47,510 bases of DNA from an uncultured Granulosicoccaceae bacterium (GTDB lineage Bacteria > Pseudomonadota > Gammaproteobacteria > CALCKW01): the NCBI GenBank assembly GCA_937925815.1, contig CALAMQ010000111.1, positions 1-47,510 of the forward strand, given 5' to 3'. The notes under the pieces were generated by a model, which was given only the letters and a program-made list of their open reading frames with translations, was not told the origin of the DNA and did no database searches. Shown here in pieces: positions 33,177 through 41,575 of the stretch. The number at the start of each line of letters is the position of its first letter. Within the stretch, counting starts at the first letter, position 1. A program made the position numbers and the translations under genes.

Positions 33177-34820
33177 TCACGCCGCGACTGCGTCCTCGCC
33201 AGATAACGCCGGTGGACCTGATACTGGCAGCGTGATCGAGAACCTTGTGCCGACACCGAGCTCACTGTCAACGCGGATATCGCCACCGTGGTCTGTGACA
33301 ATGCCGTAGACAATCGCAAGCCCAAGCCCCGTGCCCTGCCCAACAGGTTTGGTGGTGAAGAAGGGGTCAAAGAGTTTGTCGAGGTTATCGGCGCTGATAC
33401 CGCATCCGGTGTCACTGATGTCAATTTGCACGACACCGGCGTTCTCTGCTGTCTTCACAGAAATCTCGCCGCGGTCCTCAATAGCGTGGCCTGCATTGAC
33501 CACCAGATTCACGATCACCTGCGCGAGCTGGCCTCGGTTGCACATCACATCCGGCAACTCACTGAGCTCGAGCTTGAGCTCACACTTGTATTTCAACTCA
33601 TTGGATGCCACTTTCAACGCCGATTCAATGCACTGATTGATATCCACAGCCTCGCGCTCAACACCGTCGACGTGAGAGAAATTTTTCATGCCCTGCACAA
33701 TTTCCCGCACGCGGCTGGCACCCTCAATCGAATCACTGAGTAGCGCTCGCGCGTCTTCGTTCACAAACCCAATATCCTCATCTTTTTCGAAAGCGCGCAG
33801 GGCCTCCAGCGCAACATCCCGCTCAGTCGACTCAGGCTCCGCTACAACTTTGGCATAGCCATCGACAAGTCGCTGATACACCAGCACGTATTCTTGCAAG
33901 GTCTCGAGGTTACTGTTGATAAAACCAACCGGGTTGTTAATTTCGTGCGCAACCCCAGCTGCAAGCTGACCTACCGACGCCATCTTCTCAGATTGAAGCA
34001 ATTGGGCTTGAGCTGATTTGATCGTCTCGTTGGCAGCCGTGAGCTCAGTGTTTTTTTCCTGCAAGCTGGTCGTGCGCCGGACAACCCGATCCTCCAAGGT
34101 GCGGTTGAGCTCTTGCAACTCTTGCTCATACTGGTCACGCCGAGCGTGCGATGCCTGCAGATTGCTCACCATCGCGTTGAACGCCAGCGCCACATCCGCA
34201 ACCTCATCGCGCCCCCGAACTGGCACGGAAACGTCAAGGCGTCCCTCAGAAATTGCGCGCGCTCCTCGGTGTACTGCCTTGAGCTGATGCGTGAGATAGG
34301 CACCGAGACAGTATGAGAAAAGCGCCACCAAGAGCATTTCAGCAAGCGCAATGCCGCCTGCGAGCTTTCGCGCTTCGGCTATCGCAGCGGCGATGCTGTC
34401 TGTACTGATACCAATTTCAACGCGGCCATAAACCACCCCACCCTCTTCAATCACTGCATACACATCAAAAACGCCATCGCGAACATCATCCAGCGACTCA
34501 TCCTGTGAGAAAACCGCTGCAAGTTTCGACGCCTCTCCAGATGCGGCGAATTCAGTACCGTCAGCCCCAAGAACACGGGCGTAGACCATCCCCGGATTCT
34601 TCAACGCCTCAGCCGCGAACGACTCAAGGGAAGCGAGATCGAATGAGAGCACTGCATCTTTTGTGGTTGTTGCAAACAAAGCAGCAGCAGTCTCAGCGCG
34701 CTGCGTCAACGCGTCTTCGCTGTTGCTGCGCATGAAGTTCAGCACCGTGGTGACCAGCAGCGCGAGTAACACCGCTTCAATCGCGGCCACACCGAGAATG
34801 GTTTTGAGCCGAAGTGACAT
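33177..34820 (-). CDS. Membrane sensor histidine kinase with HAMP domain
   Basis: A 547-residue sensor. Membrane helices lie at about 8-30 and 155-176, with a periplasmic domain between. A HAMP linker is near 177-228, then a long coiled coil (225-285). The HisKA dimerisation helix carries the phosphorylated His292 in 'AAGVAHEINNPVGFI'. An ATPase domain fills about 415-530, with the N box 'QVIVNLVVNAGHAI', 'DTGCGIS' and 'GTGLGLAIVYG'. No receiver is attached. A PhnD-like binding protein is encoded 125 bases upstream on the same strand, so this kinase probably senses that protein's loaded state, like two-component systems that use a periplasmic receptor. The likely partner is the REC-HD-GYP protein at 36004. 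Confidence 0.9.
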   Translation of the reverse strand: MSLRLKTILGVAAIEAVLLALLVTTVLNFMRSNSEDALTQRAETAAALFATTTKDAVLSFDLASLESFAAEALKNPGMVYARVLGADGTEFAASGEASKLAAVFSQDESLDDVRDGVFDVYAVIEEGGVVYGRVEIGISTDSIAAAIAEARKLAGGIALAEMLLVALFSYCLGAYLTHQLKAVHRGARAISEGRLDVSVPVRGRDEVADVALAFNAMVSNLQASHARRDQYEQELQELNRTLEDRVVRRTTSLQEKNTELTAANETIKSAQAQLLQSEKMASVGQLAAGVAHEINNPVGFINSNLETLQEYVLVYQRLVDGYAKVVAEPESTERDVALEALRAFEKDEDIGFVNEDARALLSDSIEGASRVREIVQGMKNFSHVDGVEREAVDINQCIESALKVASNELKYKCELKLELSELPDVMCNRGQLAQVIVNLVVNAGHAIEDRGEISVKTAENAGVVQIDISDTGCGISADNLDKLFDPFFTTKPVGQGTGLGLAIVYGIVTDHGGDIRVDSELGVGTRFSITLPVSGPPALSGEDAVAA

Positions 34821-34945
34821 ACCGCCCTACTCCGCTGCCTGCATAGATGCCCAGTGGCTCAAGGTGCCGAGGGCGGGTATGTGGTGCCAGCCGGGCGCGT
34901 CATGCCCAGCCCCCTTAACCTCAAATTTTGCTAGACAGTCCGATA

Positions 34946-35764
34946 CTATTTGACGAGATCAGCCAGCAACTCTATGCCAAGCCCGCGCACATCGTCCCAA
35001 TCGCTGTCTTGCGCAGTCTGCATGCCTTTGAAGTTAATGCTGTCGAGCAGTGCTTTGCCCTCTGGGTCTTCATTCATTTCCAACATCGCATTGAGAATCT
35101 CAGACACGACAGGCGCCGGAACTCTTGGGTGGGAAGCAAAAGCGTGTGGCGTATAGGTTTTAGTTGTCCAGAGCACTCGCAATTCTGCGCGCACTGACGG
35201 ATCAGTGTTATTGAAAGTTCGCATGACACCTCCACCCGCAGGGAAAAGCCCGCGCGCAACGCCGAGGTAAACTGAATCATGTGATGACACGTACTGTGGC
35301 GTGATTCCAATACCCTCAGACCGCATGTGTGAGCGCGGCAGCACACTCGCTGCAAACGCCGCTGGCGACGGAAACGCGAGTTTTTCGCCCTCGAGTTCAC
35401 TCATATCGATAAGCGGGCTTTCTTTGCGAACCACAACAATTCCCTTGATCCGTTTGTTTTTCTGCCGAGCAAACGCACTGTAGCCCGGTGAATGACTGAA
35501 TACGGTGTAGTGATACGGATTCATGTATGCCAAGTCGTATTGGCCCTCGGCCAAACGCGCTTCAAAAGTTGGAATATCTTTGGCAGTTGTAAACCGCACA
35601 TCGTGCCCGGTCTTCTCGCTGAGATAGGCCACTATCGGAGTCCACAGGCGCGCCAGTTTGCTGGCGGATTGCTGTGGCACGACACTGAGGGTCACTGTTT
35701 CAGCGCTGGCGGTGCCAAACAGACAGATAAGCATCAGCGTGCTTGCGCAGACAATTTTCTTCAA
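34946..35764 (-). CDS. PhnD-like periplasmic phosphate/phosphonate-type binding protein, likely sensor accessory
   Basis: A 272-residue protein with a signal peptide ending 'FGTASA' and a PhnD-type fold: 'VTLSVVPQQSASKLARLW' at the start, 'AEGQYDLAYMNPYHYTVF' near residues 72-89 and 'LEGEKLAFPSPAAFAASVLP' near 123-142. No permease or ATPase genes are near; instead it precedes a histidine-kinase gene, so a receptor role is more likely than import. The start is TTG with GAGG 8 bases upstream; a nearby ATG is out of frame. Related proteins serve kinases that respond to phosphate-like or other oxyanions. The ligand here is unknown. Confidence 0.82.
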   Translation of the reverse strand: MKKIVCASTLMLICLFGTASAETVTLSVVPQQSASKLARLWTPIVAYLSEKTGHDVRFTTAKDIPTFEARLAEGQYDLAYMNPYHYTVFSHSPGYSAFARQKNKRIKGIVVVRKESPLIDMSELEGEKLAFPSPAAFAASVLPRSHMRSEGIGITPQYVSSHDSVYLGVARGLFPAGGGVMRTFNNTDPSVRAELRVLWTTKTYTPHAFASHPRVPAPVVSEILNAMLEMNEDPEGKALLDSINFKGMQTAQDSDWDDVRGLGIELLADLVK

Positions 35765-35893
35765 AACGCATACCTCAGATGGATTGGCCCAACTGACTTA
35801 TCGTCAAGCGCGATGAAATCTTGAGTGACATATTGGCCAGAAAATGACAAATGAGCATTGCGGTTCCATTTCAGTTTTAAAGCCATCTGCCGC

Positions 35894-35912
35894 TTAGAAA
35901 GTCAATTTCTAA
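35894..35912. promoter_or_regulatory. Palindrome in the PhnD-like / response-regulator divergent gap
   Basis: TTAGAAA (35894-35900) and TTTCTAA (35906-35912) are perfect inverted repeats around a 5-base spacer. The site lies between the divergent PhnD-like gene (start 35764) and the REC-HD-GYP gene (start 36004), where both promoters must be. It could be an operator for a DNA-binding protein. Neither response regulator in the area has a DNA-binding domain, so the binding protein is not obvious. Confidence 0.4.
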
Positions 35913-36003
35913 CGACAATATGGAACATTGCCGTATAGAGAGCTTCGACTCTGAAAGCCGCATTGGATGCTGACATCTCGATTCATCTATGAGGACTCGC
36001 ACA

Positions 36004-37347
36004 ATGCAAGCAGCCGAAACCCTACCTGAGGCAACTCAATCCCCAACGATTTTGTGTGTTGATGACGAGACCAGTATTCTTTCATCACTTCAGCGAGCAC
36101 TACGCAAACAGCCCTACACTGTACTCACCGCCAACAGCGGCAGCGAAGCCCTCTCGATTCTCGAAACACAAGACGTCGACCTTGTCATATCAGACATGCG
36201 GATGCCGAACATGAACGGCGCTGAGCTGCTGTCTCAGGTCAACTCACGCTGGCCAAGTACACTTCGGATATTGCTCACAGGCTACGCCGACATGGAATCA
36301 ACCGTGTCCGCAATCAACGACGGCCACATTTTCAGATACCTGCAAAAGCCCTGGAATAATGACGAAATTGCAGTTGAGATCGACAATGCGCTGTCTCACA
36401 AAAAACTGATTGATGAGAACGCCGCGTTAACGGAATTAACCGCAAAGCAAAACGAAGAACTCTTAGAGTTCAATGCCATGCTCGAATCCAAGGTCGAGGC
36501 GCGAACTCAAGAACTAGCCGAAGTCAACGATCAACTCGTGCAGACGCATGACGCATTGCAAACCAGCTACGAAAGCGCAATCCGCGTATTCGCGCAGCTG
36601 GTCGAGCTTCGCGAAGGCAGCAGCCACCACCACAGCCACCAAGTTGCTGACACAAGCCGACTGATTGGCGAGCACCTCTCGCTGGACGCGACTGCAATGC
36701 GCGACTTGCAAAATGCGGCGTTACTCCACGATATCGGTCAAATTGGATTTACCGACGAAATGGTCTCGACGCCAATCGAGGCGATGACTGTCGAGCAACA
36801 GAAAACCCATCACACGCATCCGGGCATCGGACAAGCCGCATTGCTGTCAATTCCTGCGCTTGAGAAAACGGGCCGCCTCATTCGAGCCCATCACGAGCGC
36901 ATCGATGGCAAGGGATTTCCTGATGGTTTGATCGGCGACGCCATACCCATTGAGTCACGCATTATCGCCGTGGCAGCTGATTTCGATGACCTGCAACACG
37001 GCCTGTTGCTCAACCGGCAGCTTTCAACATCAGAGGCGCTCGATCATTTGCGAGCCAGGGCCGGAACCCACTATGACGAGGCAGTGATTGACGCCCTACT
37101 CGCACTGATCAGTCAACCAGCGGACGAACACACCGAAGCACTTCAAAATTACTCCGTTCACCTCAATGACTTGCAGTCGGGCATGAAGACCGCGAAGAAC
37201 ATCACCGCACGAAACGGCATGCTACTGCTGGGCGCAGGCCAAGTGCTGAACGACTCTCTCATCGAACGCATTCAGCAATGCCTTGATGATACAGGTGGAT
37301 CAAAACTGATCACTGTCGTCAAGCCAGACAACCTGAACACACTCTGA
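36004..37347 (+). CDS. Response regulator with HD-GYP-type output domain (RpfG-like)
   Basis: A 447-residue cytoplasmic protein. The receiver domain (residues 14-130) has acidic Asp20/Asp21, phospho-acceptor Asp64 in 'LVISDMRMPNMNG' and Lys115. A coiled coil (about 135-190) leads to an HD-GYP domain with 'LLHDIGQIGF' (His242-Asp243). The second signature reads 'HHERIDGKGFPDGL', so the GYP Tyr is Phe305. HD-GYP domains cleave cyclic di-GMP. A 60-residue tail follows. ATG 36004 is preferred over ATG 35989 because GAGGA at 35991-35995 is then 8 bases upstream. It is divergent from the PhnD-like/kinase pair, its likely signalling partners. Confidence 0.88.
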   Translation: MQAAETLPEATQSPTILCVDDETSILSSLQRALRKQPYTVLTANSGSEALSILETQDVDLVISDMRMPNMNGAELLSQVNSRWPSTLRILLTGYADMESTVSAINDGHIFRYLQKPWNNDEIAVEIDNALSHKKLIDENAALTELTAKQNEELLEFNAMLESKVEARTQELAEVNDQLVQTHDALQTSYESAIRVFAQLVELREGSSHHHSHQVADTSRLIGEHLSLDATAMRDLQNAALLHDIGQIGFTDEMVSTPIEAMTVEQQKTHHTHPGIGQAALLSIPALEKTGRLIRAHHERIDGKGFPDGLIGDAIPIESRIIAVAADFDDLQHGLLLNRQLSTSEALDHLRARAGTHYDEAVIDALLALISQPADEHTEALQNYSVHLNDLQSGMKTAKNITARNGMLLLGAGQVLNDSLIERIQQCLDDTGGSKLITVVKPDNLNTL

Positions 37348-37367
37348 CGAACCGCCGCACTCAAAAA

Positions 37368-38180
37368 TCAGGCAACTTTCTTGATGTCTTGGTTTACGCC
37401 GCTACGTTCAACTAATTTAGCTGACTCGGCCACGCCCTCTTGCTTGGATGCCGAGGCAAAGTAGGATTCAACATCGACAGGAATACCAACGAAACGTGCT
37501 GCTCCATTGAGGCTGCCAAGATTTTTAGCGCTCACATTGCTTTTGGCATTCAACCCCGTAAAACAGATAAGGCGCTCGACCAACGCCGCATGCGGGCTCG
37601 AGGCGATGACAGAAAACCGCATCACACCCACTCGACCGTGAAGCGAATCCACAACGTTGACATAATCTGAGAGCAACGCGGTGTCGCCACCGGCCAGTGC
37701 CAACCAAAAGGGGTTCTCCCTGGCCTGCGAAGCCGTCTGGGGCGAATTGCCAAATCGGCCTATGTCGGCCAAAGTAAATTCTTCCCCGCTGGCTTCCGTG
37801 TAAGCCGAATTGCGGTGGATCAATGACCCTGCCCAATCTTTGATGTACTCAGGCTTCAAGGCGGAATCGTACTGAACGTTCATCAGGGTTTTTGACTCGC
37901 ACACAATCTTGATTTTGCCACCACTTGGCCCTTGACCAGGCAGATACAAAACCGAATCCCCTGTGTCCACGGAGCTGGACCAGCAATGCAAATCGTCCCA
38001 ATTCTCATCACCCACCAAAGACACAACCTGTTCCATGATTTCACGCATGGAGACAGGTCGTAATCCATCACTCTTCATCGCTTGAATTTGGCCCGCACAC
38101 TGACCAACTCGCAGCGGTACTCGCGCCGGCTCCGCGGTTGAGAACCGGAACGGTATCGAGTTCAAGACATGTTCCGTCAT
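37368..38180 (-). CDS. Hypothetical protein, unrecognised
   Basis: A 270-residue protein not recognised from sequence. It has no signal peptide or membrane helix and has a mixed alpha/beta look. Visible stretches include '[20 protein letters not shown]' near residues 23-42, '[20 protein letters not shown]' near 61-80, and a Ser/Lys-rich C-terminus ending 'DIKKVA'. The ATG has no strong ribosome binding site. It converges on the REC-HD-GYP gene with 20 bases between them and is divergent from ettA. Its place inside a signalling block may mean a related role, but nothing in the sequence shows it. The single long frame with even codon use suggests it is real. Confidence 0.6.
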   Translation of the reverse strand: MTEHVLNSIPFRFSTAEPARVPLRVGQCAGQIQAMKSDGLRPVSMREIMEQVVSLVGDENWDDLHCWSSSVDTGDSVLYLPGQGPSGGKIKIVCESKTLMNVQYDSALKPEYIKDWAGSLIHRNSAYTEASGEEFTLADIGRFGNSPQTASQARENPFWLALAGGDTALLSDYVNVVDSLHGRVGVMRFSVIASSPHAALVERLICFTGLNAKSNVSAKNLGSLNGAARFVGIPVDVESYFASASKQEGVAESAKLVERSGVNQDIKKVA

Positions 38181-38484
38181 ATCGCCACTCTTTCATTGCA
38201 CGCACGCACCGCTAGTGCCATTTCAAACAAACCATCAGTCTGGTCGGACGCGAGCCAGACACTCCACACCACTCGCGCACACACTAAAACGACAGGCTGC
38301 ATCGATTCTTAAGCATTCAAACGCAACTGTGTTGCACCGTGTTGCCCGTCAGCCCGAGGGTACCTTTGTACTCCTGCGCCAGCACCCTGGAGCGCTCTGG
38401 CCACATCCAAATCACCGGAGCGTGATACCGATTGAAAATAAGCGGATAATGGTCACCATTCACACGAATGCTGAACGCACTGAC
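38181..38484. other. 304-bp gap before ettA, no gene seen
   Basis: The region between the divergent hypothetical gene and ettA shows no convincing gene. The ettA frame stays open back to 38215, but this part has no homology to EttA and the conserved N-terminus begins at 38485. A GGATAAT-like -10 box at 38440-38446 has no good -35 partner. Promoters for both flanking genes presumably lie here. No riboswitch or small RNA could be recognised. Confidence 0.4.
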
Positions 38485-40149
38485 ATGGCCCAATACATCT
38501 ACACGATGAACGGCGTGGGAAAAGTTGTCCCACCCAAGAAAGAGATCCTCAAGGACATCTACCTCAACTTCTTCCCCGGCGCTAAAATCGGGGTGCTCGG
38601 TTACAACGGTGCTGGCAAGTCCACGCTGTTGCGCATCATGGCTGGGGTTGACACCGACATCATCGGCGAGGCGAGGCCTCAGCCAGGGATCAAGATTGGC
38701 TTCCTGCAGCAGGAGCCTCAGCTCGACGACAGCAAGACCGTGCGTGACACCGTTGAGGAAGCGCTCGGGGAGATCAAGCAGGCACAGAGTCGATTGGACG
38801 AGGTCTACGCAGCCTACGCAGAGCCGGACGCCGATTTCGACGCCCTGGCAGCCGAGCAGGCAAAGCTTGAAAACATCATTGAAGCCGCGGACGCACACAA
38901 CCTCGAGCGCAAACTCGACGTCGCTGGCGACGCGCTTCGCTTGCCACCGTGGGACGCGATTGTTGGCAAACTCTCAGGTGGTGAGCGACGCCGCGTCGCC
39001 TTGTGTCGGCTGTTGCTGTCCGCACCCGACATGCTCATTCTCGACGAACCCACCAACCACCTCGACGCCGAGTCGGTAGCGTGGCTTGAGCAGTTTCTCG
39101 GCGAGTTCACCGGCACTGTGGTTGCGGTCACGCACGACCGCTACTTCCTCGACAACGTCGCCGGTTGGATTCTGGAACTTGACCGTGGACGCGGTATCCC
39201 GTGGGAGGGCAACTACTCGAGCTGGCTGGACCAAAAAGACGCCCGACTGTCACAAGAAGCCAAGTCCGAAGCTGGCAGACAAAAAGCAATCAAAGCTGAA
39301 CTTGAGTGGGTGCGTGCCAATCCCAAAGGTCGGCGCAGCAAAAGCAAAGCCCGACTCGCGCGTTTTGAAGAATTGCAGAGCAAAGACGTTCAAAGCCGAT
39401 CAGAGACACAGGAGATCTACATCCCACCGGGCCAGCGCCTGGGCGATTTGGTGATAGAGGCCGATGGCGTTTCAAAATCGTTTGGCGACAAGCTGCTCTA
39501 CGAGAACCTCTCTTTCTCCCTGCCCAAAGGCGGCATCGTAGGCATCATTGGTCCAAACGGCGCCGGCAAGACCACCCTGTTCCGCATGATGACCGGGCAA
39601 GAGCAACCAGACAGTGGCAGTTTCCGCCTCGGCGAAACCGTCGATGTCGCCTACGTCGACCAGAGCAGGGACGCCCTCGACGCCAAGAAAAGCGTCTTCG
39701 ATGAAATCTCTGATGGGCAAGACACCATTCGGGTTGGCACTTATGAAACCCCAGCGCGGGGCTACGTGAGCCGTTTTAACTTCAAGGGTGGCGATCAACA
39801 AAAGAAGGTCGGCGATCTCTCCGGCGGGGAACGCAACCGCGTTCACCTCGCCAAACTTCTCAAACGTGGCGGCAACGTGTTGCTGCTCGATGAGCCAACC
39901 AACGACCTGGATGTAGAGACACTGCGCGCACTCGAAGAGGCACTGTTGAGCTTCCCCGGTTGCGCCGTGGTGATTTCGCACGACCGCTGGTTTCTAGACC
40001 GCATCGCAACGCACATTCTCGCCTTTGAAGGCGGCAGTGAAGTGACTTTCTTCGACGGCAACTACAGCGAATATGAAGAGGACTACAAGCGCCGTCACGG
40101 TGATGACGCAGGTCCCAAGCGCATCCGATACAAGCGCATCGACGCCTAA
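38485..40149 (+). CDS. ettA: Energy-dependent translational throttle protein EttA (ABC-F)
   Basis: A 554-residue ABC-F protein, almost the exact length of E. coli EttA (555). It starts '[20 protein letters not shown]', as the family does. First ATPase: Walker A 'GYNGAGKST' near residue 39 and signature '[15 protein letters not shown]'. Second: Walker A 'GPNGAGKTT' and signature '[15 protein letters not shown]', with '[20 protein letters not shown]' as Walker B. The linker between them holds the basic helix '[19 protein letters not shown]' that contacts tRNA. It binds the ribosomal E site and gates the first elongation step by ADP/ATP ratio. ATG 38449 would add 12 residues and is disfavoured. 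Confidence 0.95.
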   Translation: MAQYIYTMNGVGKVVPPKKEILKDIYLNFFPGAKIGVLGYNGAGKSTLLRIMAGVDTDIIGEARPQPGIKIGFLQQEPQLDDSKTVRDTVEEALGEIKQAQSRLDEVYAAYAEPDADFDALAAEQAKLENIIEAADAHNLERKLDVAGDALRLPPWDAIVGKLSGGERRRVALCRLLLSAPDMLILDEPTNHLDAESVAWLEQFLGEFTGTVVAVTHDRYFLDNVAGWILELDRGRGIPWEGNYSSWLDQKDARLSQEAKSEAGRQKAIKAELEWVRANPKGRRSKSKARLARFEELQSKDVQSRSETQEIYIPPGQRLGDLVIEADGVSKSFGDKLLYENLSFSLPKGGIVGIIGPNGAGKTTLFRMMTGQEQPDSGSFRLGETVDVAYVDQSRDALDAKKSVFDEISDGQDTIRVGTYETPARGYVSRFNFKGGDQQKKVGDLSGGERNRVHLAKLLKRGGNVLLLDEPTNDLDVETLRALEEALLSFPGCAVVISHDRWFLDRIATHILAFEGGSEVTFFDGNYSEYEEDYKRRHGDDAGPKRIRYKRIDA

Positions 40150-40168
40150 CGGCAAACGGAGTCAAAAC

Positions 40169-40189
40169 CGGGGCTGCTTCGCAGCCCCG
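40169..40189 (-). terminator. Hairpin terminator between ettA and the REC-HDOD gene
   Basis: CGGGGCTGC (40169-40177) and GCAGCCCCG (40181-40189) pair perfectly around the loop TTC. On the minus strand the stem is followed by GTTTTGAC (T run 40167-40164), which fits an intrinsic terminator for the minus-strand response-regulator gene ending at 40193. On the plus strand no T run follows, although the hairpin could still stabilise the ettA 3' end. Confidence 0.75.
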
Positions 40190-40192
40190 CAC

Positions 40193-41368
40193 TCACGCCA
40201 CCTGACTTGCGTCAGAATTCTCGCACTCAACAACTTCTCCAAGCCATGCTCGTGTCAGTGCAGCGTCATTGGTCAGGTGCATAAACACCGCTCTCAACCC
40301 CTCAATACTCGCTTCGCGTTGTGTGGGGTCACACTCGACATACTGCTCGCACGCAATCCATGCCGCCTGTAGGCAGTGCTGAGGTGCGAGAAGTGTGTCG
40401 TTGGGCGCAGTGGTCAAATCCAGGGGCTCACGGTGCCCGATAACCGCTTCAATTATACCGTCAGGCAGGGACCAGACGCTGAGCATATAGCCTGCGAGCG
40501 TCGGTGGAGACACACAGCCAGCGCCAGTGTCGTGCTGCCCACTGTCCAACACAATCATGTCGCCGATAGTACACATCAATCCCGCCAGTTGGCTGTGATC
40601 GATAGCCTGCTTCCCGAAGGAGGCCAGCTTTGCAAAACGGTGAGCGAGAGAGCTGATGATCTTTGCCTGACAGTTGAGACGTTCGAGTTCGCTGGCGTCA
40701 GCGCTGCTCAACTGTTTGACCACAGACTCGGTCAACACAATATTCTTTATCGTGTCCGCACCGAGCATGGACACCGCTTGGGGAATTGAGTCCACATTGC
40801 CAAAAAAACCAAAGAATGATGAGTTGACGATTTTCAACACCGTGGTCGACAGCCCCACATCCTGCTCTATCAATTCAGCAATATCTGCAAGACTGAATTC
40901 GTCGCTGCCAACCAATTGGGTAATGCGCTGATAGACCTCGGGCAATGACGGCATGGCACCAATTGCGCCCACATAGGCATGTAACGCCGGGTCGTCGAGC
41001 TGCTCTCGAAGCGCGAGACTGCGCACGACAGCATCACGAACCACATCCAATTCAACCGGCTTTGAAATATAGCGGTGAATTGCATGCAGTGATTCAAGAA
41101 TCAACTGCGAATCTGCATAACCTGACAACGCCAACCTGACCGTACTCGGGCTGCAAGCCTGTACAGCCTGCAGCAGTTCAGCACCACTCATGCCCGGCAT
41201 GCGCATGTCGCTGACCACGGCAGACACAGAGTGACATTTTATAAACTCCAATGCCTCACGCGGTTCCGAGAAAAAATGCATTTCCCACTCCGAGCGCATG
41301 CGTCTTAAGTTGCGACGCAATCCCTCGAGAATCGACTTTTCATCATCAACAAAAACTACGGTGTACAC
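40193..41368 (-). CDS. Response regulator with HDOD output domain
   Basis: A 391-residue protein. The receiver domain starts 'YTVVFVDDEKSILEGLRRN' with acidic Asp8/Asp9, phospho-acceptor Asp54 in 'VVSDMRMPGMSGAELL', and a Lys in 'YISKPVEL'. An HDOD domain covers about 120-320 ('AMPSLPEVYQRITQLVGSDE', 'IVNSSFFGFFGNVDSIPQAV', 'NIVLTESVVKQLSS'). HDOD domains lack the catalytic HD pair and act as regulatory modules in cyclic-di-GMP or chemotaxis-like signalling. GTG 41368 is chosen because AAGGA lies 8 bases upstream; a TTG 18 bases earlier keeps the same frame. It is in tandem, 207 bases downstream of the Cache-PAS kinase gene, its likely partner. Confidence 0.87.
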   Translation of the reverse strand: MYTVVFVDDEKSILEGLRRNLRRMRSEWEMHFFSEPREALEFIKCHSVSAVVSDMRMPGMSGAELLQAVQACSPSTVRLALSGYADSQLILESLHAIHRYISKPVELDVVRDAVVRSLALREQLDDPALHAYVGAIGAMPSLPEVYQRITQLVGSDEFSLADIAELIEQDVGLSTTVLKIVNSSFFGFFGNVDSIPQAVSMLGADTIKNIVLTESVVKQLSSADASELERLNCQAKIISSLAHRFAKLASFGKQAIDHSQLAGLMCTIGDMIVLDSGQHDTGAGCVSPPTLAGYMLSVWSLPDGIIEAVIGHREPLDLTTAPNDTLLAPQHCLQAAWIACEQYVECDPTQREASIEGLRAVFMHLTNDAALTRAWLGEVVECENSDASQVA

Positions 41369-41575
41369 AATTGCAATCCTTTGCAAAGCGGGCGCCTGTC
41401 AAACAAAATTCCAAAACCAAGAGACAGACATTAATTCAAGAGATCTGAGACACCTAGACGGTTTGATATTTGAAAAATCTGACCAGTTCAAATGCCAGTC
41501 TCAGAGACACAAGCACGAACTGGGCACTAGCCGTATCGACACAAACTTAGCACCAATCGCCACCCCCGCAGCGGA

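Noticed and set aside
38215-38484. N-terminal extension of EttA
   Set aside because: EttA proteins start at 'MAQYIYTMN'; the upstream 90 codons look non-coding and would give an abnormal length.
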